From Pirellulales bacterium (GTDB taxonomy: Bacteria > Planctomycetota > Planctomycetia > Pirellulales > Thermoguttaceae): 64,000 bases of DNA. A model generated the notes under the pieces. That model worked only from the letters and a program-made list of their open reading frames with translations, was not told the origin of the DNA and made no database searches. The stretch spans positions 1 through 64,000 of the forward strand of contig JAFGDS010000090.1 in assembly GCA_016931995.1 (NCBI GenBank), read 5' to 3'. Shown in pieces: positions 43,407 through 52,089 of this stretch; position 1 is the stretch's first letter; each line of letters opens with the position of its first letter. The position numbers and the translations under genes were made by a program.

Positions 43407-44276
43407 TCAGCACGGTCGGCTCCGTCTCTTCACTGCGCCGATGGCAGCGGCCGCCGCGGCGCCGATCGCGACCAGCGCAAGCGCCGACGGCTCGGGCACG
43501 GCGAGCACGCCGAAATGGAACGTCGTCGCCGGGCTCGTGACGGGCACGTCCGGCGCGGCGGCAAGATAGGTCGTCGCCTGGAACGTCAGCTCGTACACGC
43601 CGGGCGCCGTGAAGCCCCAGTTCACGTGCGAGTGGCCGTGGGCGACGTCCAGAAAGAAGCGATTGCCCTCGGCGGGCGGCTCGGCCGTGGACATCCAAAC
43701 CGTGAGCCCTGCGTCCTCGTCAAACGTCCAAAGCGAGAACGCCCCCGGCGCCGCGCCGCCGAGACCGGCGACGGACACGAGGTCGATCTCGATCCATGCC
43801 TCGGGCTCCTCGCCCCCCTCGCCGCCGGATTCATCGTGATGGTGCAGCGCCTCCAGACGGGAGTCGGCCGGCGTCCACGGGGCCAGGGCCTCCTTGTCCC
43901 CGTCGGTCATGCCGCGCAGGTTGAACCCGAAGAAGGGCGTGGCCGGCTTGAGCGTCTGCGGCACGACGTAAACCGTCTGTCCGGACGACGTCCCCAACCA
44001 GGCGTGGAACTCCGGCGCAAAGGCATCGGCCGCCGTGGCCGTGTTCTCGTTCAGGTAGAACAACGCCTCGTGCGCCGGCACGTCCACCGGCGGCTCCGTC
44101 TGCCCATCCACGGCCTTGAGGTCCCACTGACCATTGACATAGGGAACCCCTACGCCGCCGTGGTCGGTGATGAGGTGCGGCGGCATCGACAACTCGCCGC
44201 AGGCGGACGCCCAAGGCAGTGCGATCGCGACAAACGAAAGAGCCAACGCGACAACAAAGCACCGATACGTCTTCAT
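43407..44276 (-). CDS. Choice-of-anchor M surface protein with PEP-CTERM tail
   Basis: The 289-residue product has a signal peptide (YRCFVVALALSFVAIALPWASA), a beta-rich domain ending HGHSHVNWGFTAPGVYELTF, which is the hallmark of the choice-of-anchor M/TIGR03769 domain, and a C-terminal VPEPSALALVAIGAAAAAA helix with a basic end, a PEP-CTERM sorting tail. A HHHDESGGEGGEE stretch in the middle looks suited to metal binding. It should be exported and anchored at the surface. It lies 86 bp after its paralogue and is probably co-transcribed. Related domains in actinobacteria accompany metal-type ABC transporters. Confidence 0.82.
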   Translation of the reverse strand: MKTYRCFVVALALSFVAIALPWASACGELSMPPHLITDHGGVGVPYVNGQWDLKAVDGQTEPPVDVPAHEALFYLNENTATAADAFAPEFHAWLGTSSGQTVYVVPQTLKPATPFFGFNLRGMTDGDKEALAPWTPADSRLEALHHHDESGGEGGEEPEAWIEIDLVSVAGLGGAAPGAFSLWTFDEDAGLTVWMSTAEPPAEGNRFFLDVAHGHSHVNWGFTAPGVYELTFQATTYLAAAPDVPVTSPATTFHFGVLAVPEPSALALVAIGAAAAAAIGAVKRRSRPC

Positions 44277-44362
44277 GGTTGAAATCCCCGTGTTGATGTG
44301 TGTTTGATGTGGCTTGTCAAAAAAAACGGAAATAAGAAACACGTGCTCGCGCGGACGGGCGT

Positions 44363-45370
44363 TCATCGTCTCGCGCCGTTGCGGTGCGCACGCCGTCGCG
44401 CGCAGAGGAACGATACAACCAACGCGCCGGCGGTTGCGAAGGCGCCGATCCCTGGCTCGGGCACGCTGGACGTTGGACCCTCGCCGAGGGACCAGTGGGC
44501 GGCCAGTACGGCCAGGTCCAGGTCGTCCACCGTCCGGTCGTTGTTGAAGTCGCCCTCGAGCCAACCGATCTCGGGCGACGACGAGAGCCAGTGCGCCGCA
44601 AGCGCCCCCGCGTCCGAGGGACCGACCTCGTCGTCCAGATTCGCGTCTCCCGGAAAGGGCCGCTCGACGCCAAAGACGAACGTGACCACGTCGCTGCCGA
44701 TCGGGTTGGTCATGCCCGCGCCCAGATACGCCCTGGCCTCGAGATCGACCTCATAGAGTCCCGGGGCCGTGAAGCCCCAGGACAGATGGGCGTGGCCGCC
44801 GGGGATCATGTAGTAGAAGTTCCCGTCGGGCAGTGCGGCGGCCGTCGACATCCAGGCCGTTTTCGCGCCGGACCCGCTGGTTTCCCAAAGGGCGAAGTCG
44901 CCCGGCGCCGCCGGGTTGTTCGCCGGATCGGCATCGCCGTCGTACCCGCGAACGGCCACGAGGGCCACCTGAATGTAGGCAAACGGAATCGTGATCCGTG
45001 CGTCATTGGGTAGCCAACTAGCCAAACTGTCGCACCCACGCGCGGCCAGACCCAGATAAAGCTCGCCCGGCCGGCTGTTTTGCTCGGCGATCCAGATCGT
45101 CTGGCCCGGCGCGGCGCCGATCCAGGGCTCGTAGGCGTCGCGGACCGTCCGCGTCCGTTCGTTGAGATGAAGAATGGCCTGGTTGGCCTCCATCGGGCCG
45201 TCGTCCGCGGCGTTGACGTGCAGGTTCCACGCGCCGCCGGAGTAGGGCACCTCGAGGTCGACGTGCTGATCGTCGACGACGACCAGCGGCGAGTCGAGCG
45301 TTACCGCCAGCGCGGGCGGCCGCAACGCGGCCACAAAGCAGGCGAGCGTCATGGTAAGAAGAACACGCAT
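44363..45370 (-). CDS. Choice-of-anchor M surface protein with dockerin repeat and PEP-CTERM tail
   Basis: The 335-residue product is paralogous to the next gene: signal peptide, a beta-rich domain with GGHAHLSWGFTAPGLYEVDL, then a type I dockerin-like pair of calcium loops (GDANLDDEVGPSDAGALAAHW and GDFNNDRTVDDLDLAVLAAHW), and a VPEPGIGAFATAGALVVSF tail with a basic end. The dockerin repeat could bind a partner or act as a calcium-stabilised spacer. AAGGAA seven bases before the ATG sets the start. It follows the DUF1559 gene by 62 bp. Confidence 0.83.
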   Translation of the reverse strand: MRVLLTMTLACFVAALRPPALAVTLDSPLVVVDDQHVDLEVPYSGGAWNLHVNAADDGPMEANQAILHLNERTRTVRDAYEPWIGAAPGQTIWIAEQNSRPGELYLGLAARGCDSLASWLPNDARITIPFAYIQVALVAVRGYDGDADPANNPAAPGDFALWETSGSGAKTAWMSTAAALPDGNFYYMIPGGHAHLSWGFTAPGLYEVDLEARAYLGAGMTNPIGSDVVTFVFGVERPFPGDANLDDEVGPSDAGALAAHWLSSSPEIGWLEGDFNNDRTVDDLDLAVLAAHWSLGEGPTSSVPEPGIGAFATAGALVVSFLCARRRAHRNGARR

Positions 45371-45432
45371 AGCAGGATTCCTTGTTTGGACAGAGTTTTT
45401 AAGAAATGGCGACCGCCGCCCGTGGTTGCGGT

Positions 45433-46122
45433 TTAGGGTACCGGGGGTGGCGGGGGCGGGTTGGGCAGGGCGAAGTTGTAGCCCCCCGCGGTCCAACGCC
45501 CCAACTCCTCGGCCGAGATCGTCTCCACGTGGCCGTCCACGTACAGGAAGTTGGCGGTGCCGGCGTGGCGATCCGGGCAGATGTCCTGTTGGACCCGCTC
45601 CCACTCCTTGCCCGGCTTGGCGAACCAGAGCCGGGAGTGCGTGTGATCGCCCTGCAGCGACGTGCCCATCTCGTCGGCGCTCTCGAACATCAGGATCGTC
45701 TTCGACGTCGCCTGGCACGCGTCCAACGTGAGGCACTCGTCGTCGCCCTCGACGCAGAGGTACTCGTTGAGGACGTAGCTCGTGCCGAAGTCGGCAAGCC
45801 GTTTTTCGCCCTGCGGGTCGTCCGGACAGATGCGGATCTCGTCGACGTTCTCCAGATAGGGCGCCAGGGTGAACACCCAGGCGCGTCGCATCTCGGCGAT
45901 GCCCAAGCTGTGGGTGGACTCGGGGAAGCGGTTTCCGTGGAGGTCCGCCCAACGGAGCACGCCGACGCCAAGCTGGCGCATGTTGTTCTTGCACTGGGCA
46001 GACCGGGCCGCCTCCCGCGCCGCCTGCACGGCCGGCAACAACAGCGCCAGGAGCACCCCGATAATGGCAATCACAACCAGCAGTTCCACGAGCGTGAAGC
46101 CCTCGCCGCGTCGTGCGTTCAT
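45433..46122 (-). CDS. DUF1559 pseudopilin-like protein
   Basis: The 229-residue protein has a type IV prepilin leader ([20 protein letters not shown]), the [18 protein letters not shown] helix, and the DUF1559 end with [18 protein letters not shown]. These are greatly expanded in planctomycetes, where they are thought to be exported through a type II secretion or pilus-like system. GAGGA nine bases before the ATG supports the start. It heads the pair of choice-of-anchor M genes. Confidence 0.92.
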   Translation of the reverse strand: MNARRGEGFTLVELLVVIAIIGVLLALLLPAVQAAREAARSAQCKNNMRQLGVGVLRWADLHGNRFPESTHSLGIAEMRRAWVFTLAPYLENVDEIRICPDDPQGEKRLADFGTSYVLNEYLCVEGDDECLTLDACQATSKTILMFESADEMGTSLQGDHTHSRLWFAKPGKEWERVQQDICPDRHAGTANFLYVDGHVETISAEELGRWTAGGYNFALPNPPPPPPVP

Positions 46123-46209
46123 GGTTTGCCGTCCTCACTGAAAGGGAACCGGGCCCAACGAGCCACGGTCACACAACCTCAATCGCACCATCGGCCGGGT
46201 GCCGGGCGC

Positions 46210-46234
46210 CATGCCCACGCTTGCCGTGGGCATG
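46210..46234. repeat. Perfect palindrome, family D
   Basis: CATGCCCACG, loop CTTGC, CGTGGGCATG, followed at about 46257-46279 by a related CACTGCTGGC/GCCCAGCGGTG palindrome. Both lie in the 226-bp gap between the Cys/His-rich and DUF1559 genes and could partly uncouple them. Confidence 0.7.
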
Positions 46235-46348
46235 TCGGCACGACGCGCGCGGGCGCCACTGCTGGCTTGCCCAGCGGTGTTCATCCAGCGCGCCCAGCGC
46301 AACGCGCGCACGCCGACCGCCGGAGAGCGTCAACGATGCCGAACGATC

Positions 46349-46807
46349 CTAGGAAACGATCGTCTGTGGCGCGGGAGGCGCCCGCGGCTGAAACGAGGCC
46401 GCGTCGGCGGCGAGATGGAGATCCCGCTCGAAGACGGCGCAGGGCGCGCACAAGAGAGACTCGGCGACGTCGAACGCGAAAACGTCGCTGGTGTACTTTT
46501 GGCTTTGGAACCGCACGAAGGGGCACGCGTCGGTCGCGTGGCCCATCGCGTCCGCGGCGAGGAAGCGCGGGCCGTCCGGCACGCTGCCCGACTCGTGTTG
46601 GGAAGGATCGGCCCCGCAATGCCCCGGGCAGGAACACCGCGAATGCGGCCCGAAATGGCCCTCGGGCGCGTCGCAGGGGCACCGCGCGAGGTCGTGCAGC
46701 CAGGGTCCGCACGGCGTGACGGCCACGTAGGCGACCAGCAGCGCGCCGGCCACCGCCCGCTGCGTCCGCGACAATGCCGCCCGTCTGATGAACCCACGAT
46801 TGGCCAT
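46349..46807 (-). CDS. Cys/His-rich exported or membrane protein
   Basis: The 152-residue protein has an N-terminal hydrophobic segment (AVAGALLVAYVAVT) followed by a dense set of potential metal ligands: CGPWLHDLARCPCDAPEGHF then HSRCSCPGHCGAD. Further histidines and two cysteines lie near the end. No family is recognised; the composition suggests binding of zinc, copper or another soft metal outside the cytoplasm. It is the first gene downstream of a strong promoter and is followed on the same strand by the DUF1559 and surface-protein genes. Confidence 0.65.
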   Translation of the reverse strand: MANRGFIRRAALSRTQRAVAGALLVAYVAVTPCGPWLHDLARCPCDAPEGHFGPHSRCSCPGHCGADPSQHESGSVPDGPRFLAADAMGHATDACPFVRFQSQKYTSDVFAFDVAESLLCAPCAVFERDLHLAADAASFQPRAPPAPQTIVS

Positions 46808-46886
46808 GGTGACCCGATCCGCTGACACACGAACACCGCCTCGGAAGGGGGCTGTCCGCGCGTACCCCGAGCAAGAAACACGGCTG

Positions 46887-46915
46887 ATTATACCCATTAT
46901 GCGGGCGGGGGTCAA
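46887..46915 (-). promoter_or_regulatory. Near-perfect sigma-70-type promoter of the Cys/His-rich gene
   Basis: On the minus strand TTGACC, a 17-bp spacer and TATAAT. The spacer ends CATAATGGG, so ATAATGGGTATAAT forms a short direct repeat across the -10, a possible regulator site. Transcription would begin near 46880, about 73 nt before the ATG. Confidence 0.8.
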
Positions 46916-46919
46916 GCAA

Positions 46920-47213
46920 TCAGGCCCGATTCACCGCCGCGTAGCGAAGGCCGCACAGGACGCAGAGTTCCAGGCAGACGACGCCCGACCAGCCGATCGC
47001 CTCCCCGAGGATTCCTGGGCCGATCAGTACGTGCACCAGAGCAGCGATCAGAAAGAGTGCCGCGGCCGCCAGAATAAGCGCAAGGGCCGCCCTCGCGTAT
47101 CGTCGGGCCGTGGGATTGACCGGCGGCGCGCCGAACGCCTCCGCCGCGTCCAGCCGCCGCTCCGTCATGCCGGTGAAGAGATCGGCGAGCATGGTCAGGA
47201 GGAAGTGGGGCAT
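46920..47213 (-). CDS. Small membrane protein of unknown function
   Basis: The 97-residue protein has two hydrophobic stretches (ALALILAAAALFLIAALVHVLIG and SGVVCLELCVLCGLRYA). The ATG at 47213 is chosen; the frame is open back to a GTG at 47294 that overlaps the upstream gene's end by seven bases. No ribosome-binding site distinguishes the two. Function unknown. Confidence 0.5.
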   Translation of the reverse strand: MPHFLLTMLADLFTGMTERRLDAAEAFGAPPVNPTARRYARAALALILAAAALFLIAALVHVLIGPGILGEAIGWSGVVCLELCVLCGLRYAAVNRA

Positions 47214-47287
47214 GGGGAAATCCGCCGCCAATGATACAACGAGTGCCAGCCCATTCGCAGTTTCGCAAACATTGTCGAGCGCAGACG

Positions 47288-47653
47288 CTACCACTGCCAG
47301 AACTTGCTATCTGACGTTGCCCTCACGACCTGGGCGACCACGATCATCCACGCGAGAAACGTTGACGGGACGGCGACTATTCGAAGCCAGAGCGATTCGA
47401 TTCGAAGCGGCAGATAGACGGCCACGGCCGTCACTGCGTAGGGTATCAGGACGGACGGCTGGCCGATCCATACGATGGGCAGCCATGCCATCGCCCGAAA
47501 GGTCTTCTCGAAGCCCACGAACTCCCCGTGGCCAATCCAATACCCGCAGCAGAACCCCAGAAGCATCGCCGAAAGGATGATGAGGAACCAGGCCACAACC
47601 GACTGGAGGGCACCCGCAAACATGTCAAATGGATAGGAATCGTTCCGCCCCAT
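47288..47653 (-). CDS. Membrane protein of unknown function
   Basis: The 121-residue protein has four hydrophobic segments (SVVAWFLIILSAMLLGFCCG, MAWLPIVWIG, VLIPYAVTAVAVYLPL and FLAWMIVVAQVV). No family is recognised. It lies directly upstream of another small membrane protein on the same strand, so they are probably expressed together. Confidence 0.55.
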   Translation of the reverse strand: MGRNDSYPFDMFAGALQSVVAWFLIILSAMLLGFCCGYWIGHGEFVGFEKTFRAMAWLPIVWIGQPSVLIPYAVTAVAVYLPLRIESLWLRIVAVPSTFLAWMIVVAQVVRATSDSKFWQW

Positions 47654-47849
47654 GGCGAGTTCGCCCACGTGGATCGTGTGACCGCAGCGTTATCGGTCCG
47701 ACAGATATCCCAACGCTCAAGTACTGCGTACCATCACCCGCATTCTCGCTGCGAGGCTCCGTGTTGTCAACGTTGATGCGTCGCGAGGACGGCTGCGAGC
47801 GAGTCGTACGTGTCTCCCGAAAGGCCACGGGCGTTGCCGCAATCCAAAA

Positions 47850-47892
47850 CCCCTCACCCCCGGCCCCTCTCCCGCTCGCAGGAGAGGGGAGG
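47850..47892. repeat. Dispersed repeat family C
   Basis: ACCCCTCACCCCCGGCCCCT then CTCCCGCTCGCAGGAGAGGG: same lead and stem as the copies at 14.6 and 30.4 kb, with one extra mismatch in the loop. Confidence 0.75.
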
Positions 47893-47930
47893 TTTTGCAC
47901 GTCCACGGCAAAGTCGGACGGGATGCCCGG

Positions 47931-47981
47931 CGCTGGCAGAGCCAGTGGCACTCAGAACGGCACTGGCAAAGCCAGTGGCAC
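47931..47981 (-). repeat. Two REP palindromes, same orientation
   Basis: Copies at 47931-47951 (one mismatch in the left arm, CGCTGGC) and 47961-47981, both reverse, 9 bp apart, about 90 bp before the helicase gene. Confidence 0.85.
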
Positions 47982-48067
47982 TCGGCGACAGCCTCATCCT
48001 TGACCCCCAGGGACATCCGGGACAAAATTGGGGCGTTATTTTTGTCCAGCCGGAAGGCCAGAGCCCC

Positions 48068-50122
48068 ATGAACGACACGGAAGCGATCGACGCCTTGCTC
48101 GAGGGGCTCAATCCGCGGCAGCGCGAGGCGGTTACGCATGGGCGGGGGCCGCTGCTGGTCGTGGCGGGGGCGGGCACGGGCAAAACGGCCACGCTCGTGC
48201 ACCGCGTCGCCTGGCTCATCGCCCAGGGCGTCGATCCGGCGCGGATCCTCCTCCTCACGTTCACCCGACGCGCCGCCGCCGAGATGCTCCGCCGCGTGGA
48301 CGGGGTCCTCCGCCGGGCCGAGCGGCTCGGCGGAGCGCCCAAGACGTCGCGCGTCTGGGGCGGCACGTTCCACGCCGTGGCCACGCGCCTCCTGCGCCGA
48401 TTCGGCAAGTCCCTTGGCCTGCCCGAAGGATTCTCGATCCACGACCGCACCGACTCGGAGGACCTGCTGCACGTGGTCCGTTCCTCTCTGGGATTCGACA
48501 AGCTGGATCGGCGTTTTCCCAAGAAGGGAACCTGCATGGCCCTCTACAGCCGGTGCGTCAACAGCCAGGCGAAGCTCGCCGACGTGCTCGCGCGGCATTT
48601 CCCCTGGTGCCGCGAGTGGGACGCCCAGCTCAAGCAACTCTTCGACGCCTACGTCGATCGCAAGGAGTCGCTCGGCGTATTGGACTACGACGATCTTCTG
48701 CTCTTCTGGCACGCCCTGGTGTCCGACGAGGCGGCCGGCCGGACCGTCCGCGGGCTGTTCGACTGCGTGCTGGTCGACGAGTATCAGGATACGAACCGGT
48801 TGCAGGCGGAAATCCTCCATCGGCTCGTGCCCGACGGGAAGGGGCTCACCGTGGTGGGCGACGACGCGCAGTCGATCTATTCGTTTCGCGCGGCCACCGT
48901 GCGCAACATCCTCGATCTGCCGAAGCAATACCCAGACCTCGCGGTGCTCACGCTCGAGCAGAACTACCGCGGCACGGAGCCGATCCTCGCGGCGACCAAC
49001 GGCGTGATCGGCCTGGCGTCGGAGCGCTACGCCAAGAACCTGTGGTCCACCCGCGGCCAGGGCGAGCGCCCCGCCCTGGTCACCTGCGAGGACGAGGACG
49101 ATCAGACGCGGTACGCCATCGAGCGGATTCTCGAGCACCGCGAGGCGGGCATCGACCTGCGGCGCCAGGCGGTGTTGTTCCGCGCGTCGCATCACAGCAT
49201 GACGCTTGAAGCCGAACTCGCCCGGCGGAACATCCCGTTCCACAAATACGGCGGGCTGAAATTCGTCGAGACCGCGCACGTGAAGGACCTTTTGGCATTC
49301 CTTCGATTGGCCGAGAACCCGCGGGACATCGTGGCCGGCATGAGAATCCTGCCCTTGCTGCCGGGCATCGGGCCGGGCCGCGCCCGGACGCTGGTCGAGA
49401 TGGTGGCCGCCGCGGGCGGACGGTTCGACCCCTGGCGCGCGTGGTGCCCGCCCGAGGCATGCCGGGGCGCGTGGCCGGCGCTGATGTCGCTGTTGGAGGG
49501 TCTGTTCGCGGCCAAGGAGAGCTTGCCGGCCCAGGTCCACCGGGTCCGCGAATTCTACGCGCCGATCCTGGCCGAGCGTTACGACAACGCCGCCGCGCGG
49601 GGGCGCGATTTGGAGCAGCTCGAGCAGATCGCCGCGCGCTACCGCGACCGCCAGACGATGCTCACCGAGCTGGCGCTCGATCCGCCCTCGTCCACCCAGG
49701 ATCTCGCCGGGCCACCTGAGTTGGATGACGACTATCTCGTCCTGAGCACGATCCATTCGGCCAAGGGGCTGGAGTGGGACGCCGTCTACGTGCTGCACGC
49801 CGCCGACGGGAACATCCCCTCGGACCTGGCCACCGGCTCGCCCGAGGAGATTGAAGAGGAGCGACGGCTCTTTTACGTGGCCCTCACTCGGGCGAAGTCG
49901 TGGCTGTACGTGTTGTGCCCTTTGCGCTACTACCACTTCTCCGGCGGCCGCGGCGACAGGCACGGCTACGCGCAGCGAACGCGGTTTTTACCCGAGAGCG
50001 TCGTGCCGCTGTTTCGCCAGGTGGTTCCCACGCGCGAGGCCGCCGGCGCGGACGACCCATCGGCGCTCCGCACGCCTCTGACCAGCCGCGCCGTCCGCCG
50101 CCAGACGAAAGACCTCTGGTAG
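48068..50122 (+). CDS. UvrD/Rep-family ATP-dependent DNA helicase
   Basis: The 684-residue protein has superfamily 1A motifs: Q motif LNPRQREAV, motif I VAGAGTGKT, Ia LLTFTRRAAAEM, motif II VLVDEYQDTN, motif III VVGDDAQSIYSFR, motif IV LEQNYRGTEPIL, motif V LSTIHSAKGLEW and motif VI RRLFYVALTRAK. These 3'-5' helicases act in repair and replication restart. It is shorter at the C-terminus than typical UvrD and lacks a recognisable Tudor-like end. The ATG at 48068 starts just before the Q motif; upstream in-frame codons come from REP DNA. Confidence 0.93.
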   Translation: MNDTEAIDALLEGLNPRQREAVTHGRGPLLVVAGAGTGKTATLVHRVAWLIAQGVDPARILLLTFTRRAAAEMLRRVDGVLRRAERLGGAPKTSRVWGGTFHAVATRLLRRFGKSLGLPEGFSIHDRTDSEDLLHVVRSSLGFDKLDRRFPKKGTCMALYSRCVNSQAKLADVLARHFPWCREWDAQLKQLFDAYVDRKESLGVLDYDDLLLFWHALVSDEAAGRTVRGLFDCVLVDEYQDTNRLQAEILHRLVPDGKGLTVVGDDAQSIYSFRAATVRNILDLPKQYPDLAVLTLEQNYRGTEPILAATNGVIGLASERYAKNLWSTRGQGERPALVTCEDEDDQTRYAIERILEHREAGIDLRRQAVLFRASHHSMTLEAELARRNIPFHKYGGLKFVETAHVKDLLAFLRLAENPRDIVAGMRILPLLPGIGPGRARTLVEMVAAAGGRFDPWRAWCPPEACRGAWPALMSLLEGLFAAKESLPAQVHRVREFYAPILAERYDNAAARGRDLEQLEQIAARYRDRQTMLTELALDPPSSTQDLAGPPELDDDYLVLSTIHSAKGLEWDAVYVLHAADGNIPSDLATGSPEEIEEERRLFYVALTRAKSWLYVLCPLRYYHFSGGRGDRHGYAQRTRFLPESVVPLFRQVVPTREAAGADDPSALRTPLTSRAVRRQTKDLW

Positions 50123-50570
50123 GCGCTATGGAGTGCGGCGACTCGTCGCCACCTTCTCTCCGTTGCCGCGTCGTGTGTCACTGGCTCCGCCAGTGCGTGT
50201 AGGTCAGGCTGTGCCTGACAACGCCGCGTGTCGTGTGCCACTGGCTCCGCCAGTGCGCGGCCACGTGGATTCGTCGGGATCGGTGATCCGCCGCATCGAC
50301 GGGCTTCTGAAACGGGGCACTGGCGGAGCCAGTGGCACACGAGCGCGCTACCTCGCACTGGCGGAGCCAGTGGCACGCGAGCGCCTGAAATGGGCACTGG
50401 CGGAGCCAGTGGCACGCGAGCGCTACCCGACTTTCGGGCCCCTGCTCCGGAGTGCGTCCGGTATGACTGACAAGGGTGCGTCGGGCATCGACCGCCGACG
50501 TAGAATTCATGTAGGAGAGAAATCTGGAGGAGAAGACAAGCCAACTGCTCATACACGAAGGAGGCGGATC
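50123..50570. other. Intergenic region dominated by a REP array
   Basis: Five REP palindromes fill 50175-50415. The last 150 bp before the small membrane-protein gene carry no repeat; no convincing promoter pair was found there. Confidence 0.5.
50175..50415. repeat. REP array, five copies (BIME-like)
   Basis: Copies at 50175-50195 and 50235-50255 are forward; those at 50318-50338, 50356-50376 and 50395-50415 are reversed. The loop is CCG/CGG-type throughout. Spacers are 39, 62, 17 and 18 bp. The last two spacers share GCGAGCGC/ACGAGCGC sequence, which suggests local duplication. Confidence 0.9.
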
Positions 50571-50807
50571 ATGTCCACCATGCTCAAAACGCCCAAGGAG
50601 TCGATGACGCCCCAGCGGGAGAACGAATCCTTTGACCCCGAGTTCAACGAATCCAACAGCGCTCCGTCGAGCCCGGACCGGCTTCGCGCGGACCGGATGA
50701 TCGTCACGTGGACGATGGTCGGGCTGGTAGCGGTGATCGCCCTGCTGATTTGGCTGGCCGCGATCTCGCCGCCCCCGGCGAACGCGCCGTACCTGATCAT
50801 GCCGTAG
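50571..50807 (+). CDS. Small single-pass membrane protein
   Basis: The 78-residue protein has a polar N-terminal half (TPQRENESFDPEFNESNSAP) and one transmembrane helix (TWTMVGLVAVIALLIWLAAI) near the end, so it is probably tail-anchored. AAGGAGG six bases before the ATG is one of the strongest ribosome-binding sites in the window. No family is recognised. It is flanked by REP groups on both sides. Confidence 0.65.
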   Translation: MSTMLKTPKESMTPQRENESFDPEFNESNSAPSSPDRLRADRMIVTWTMVGLVAVIALLIWLAAISPPPANAPYLIMP

Positions 50808-50903
50808 CGCGCCCGCGTGGAGCGCGGCGACCCGTCGCCGCTTTTTTGGCGGGACGTGCGGGTCGGGCCATGCCTGGCCACGCCGCACATCGCTCGCGCC
50901 GGT

Positions 50904-51006
50904 GTGCCACTGGCTCCGCCAGTGTTGAACGTGGGGGAACGTAAACGCCGGGAGGCGTTCACCATGGAGAACTGCCGCCACCGCGCACTGGCAAAGCCAG
51001 TGGCAC
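50904..51006. repeat. Opposed REP pair
   Basis: Forward copy 50904-50924 and reverse copy 50986-51006, 61 bp apart, in the convergent gap before the ROK kinase stop codon. Confidence 0.85.
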
Positions 51007-51020
51007 GCGGCGGGGCGCCG

Positions 51021-52052
51021 TTACCTGTCGCCGGCCAGACGCGCCGCCAGCAATAGCGCGCCGTGGACGACCACGGCCTCGCCCAACGCGGCCGGCACGA
51101 TCTCGAACGTGTCGGAGTAGGCGGGAAAGACGTAGCGGTTGACGTACTTGCGGACCGGCCCGAGGAACACGTCCTCGCCAGCCAGCGACACGCCGCCGCC
51201 GAGCACCACCACGTTCGGCGCGGCGATCGTGATCACCTGGGCCACCGCCCAACCGAACACCCGGGCGGCGCGGTCGAAGACCTCGCGGGCCAGGCCGTTG
51301 CCGTGCCGGGCCGCCTCGGCCAGCATCCGGGTGTCGAGCCGATCGGGGTCGCCCTCGCAACGCGTCAGCAGGTCCGCCGCGTCGCGCTCCTCGGCATCCT
51401 CCCGCTCGATCAGACGCTGGCGAACCGCCTCGGGATCGCGGGTGGTAATGCCGTCGATCGAGAAATGGGAGTCCGGGTCGGCAAGCCGGGCCTGCACGGC
51501 GGCGGTGATGGCCCAGCCGCTGGCCAACGACTCGACGGTCTGATCGGGCCGATCCGCCTGCAAGCCCGGCCGGAGGTGGCCCGGCTCCACGGCCATGCCT
51601 ATCCCGCCGCGATACAACTCGCCGTCGATCACCAACGACCCGCCGATGCCGCTGCCGACGTTGGTGTAGAAGACGACTCGTTTGCCGAAGCCGGCGCCCA
51701 GCAGGGCCTCGGCCAGGCCGGCGGCGTCCGAGTCGTTGGAGAGGACAACCGGCAGGCCAAACGTCTCGCGGCACCAGCCGGCCAGATCAAAGTCGGTCCA
51801 GCCGTCCACCTGATGGCTGGTCACCACGCGTCCGGCGGTCGCGTCCACCGGTCCTCCGAATCCCACGCCCACCGCGCGGACCGCGTGGCGCGCCAACAGG
51901 GCCCGGCCCGCCTCGGCAAGCTGGTCGCGGATTGGCCCCGCGCCCCTCTCGGGCGCGACGTCCAGGCGAATCAGTTCCGCCAAGTGCCGATCCCGCGCCG
52001 AACCGACGCCCAGTTGCAGCTTCGTGCCGCCGATCTCGATGCCGAGGAACAT
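51021..52052 (-). CDS. ROK-family sugar kinase lacking the usual zinc motif
   Basis: The 343-residue product starts FLGIEIGGTKLQLGV (phosphate loop), has VGVGFGGPVD, SNDSDAAGLAEAL with the catalytic Asp in NDSDA, NVGSGIGGSLVIDG and EPGH. The CxCGxxGCxE zinc-binding segment that normally follows EPGH is replaced by LRPGLQADRPDQTVE, with no cysteines. ROK kinases phosphorylate glucose, N-acetylglucosamine or similar sugars; without the zinc site the sugar specificity is uncertain. No DNA-binding domain is present, so it is not a ROK repressor. GGAG eight bases before the ATG sets the start. Confidence 0.88.
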   Translation of the reverse strand: MFLGIEIGGTKLQLGVGSARDRHLAELIRLDVAPERGAGPIRDQLAEAGRALLARHAVRAVGVGFGGPVDATAGRVVTSHQVDGWTDFDLAGWCRETFGLPVVLSNDSDAAGLAEALLGAGFGKRVVFYTNVGSGIGGSLVIDGELYRGGIGMAVEPGHLRPGLQADRPDQTVESLASGWAITAAVQARLADPDSHFSIDGITTRDPEAVRQRLIEREDAEERDAADLLTRCEGDPDRLDTRMLAEAARHGNGLAREVFDRAARVFGWAVAQVITIAAPNVVVLGGGVSLAGEDVFLGPVRKYVNRYVFPAYSDTFEIVPAALGEAVVVHGALLLAARLAGDR

Positions 52053-52089
52053 GCAGGCGTCTCCGTCGCAATCAGCACGTGGGACTCAT

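Larger units (their letters stand above)
47654..48067. other. Divergent intergenic region with repeats
   Basis: Holds a family C repeat (47850-47892) and two REP copies (47931-47981). The rest shows no gene; no clear promoter for the helicase gene was found. Confidence 0.45.

Noticed and set aside
50175-50415. Array of repeats that could be taken for a CRISPR
   Set aside because: The repeats are self-complementary REPs in both orientations with spacers of 17 to 62 bp, and no cas gene is in the window.
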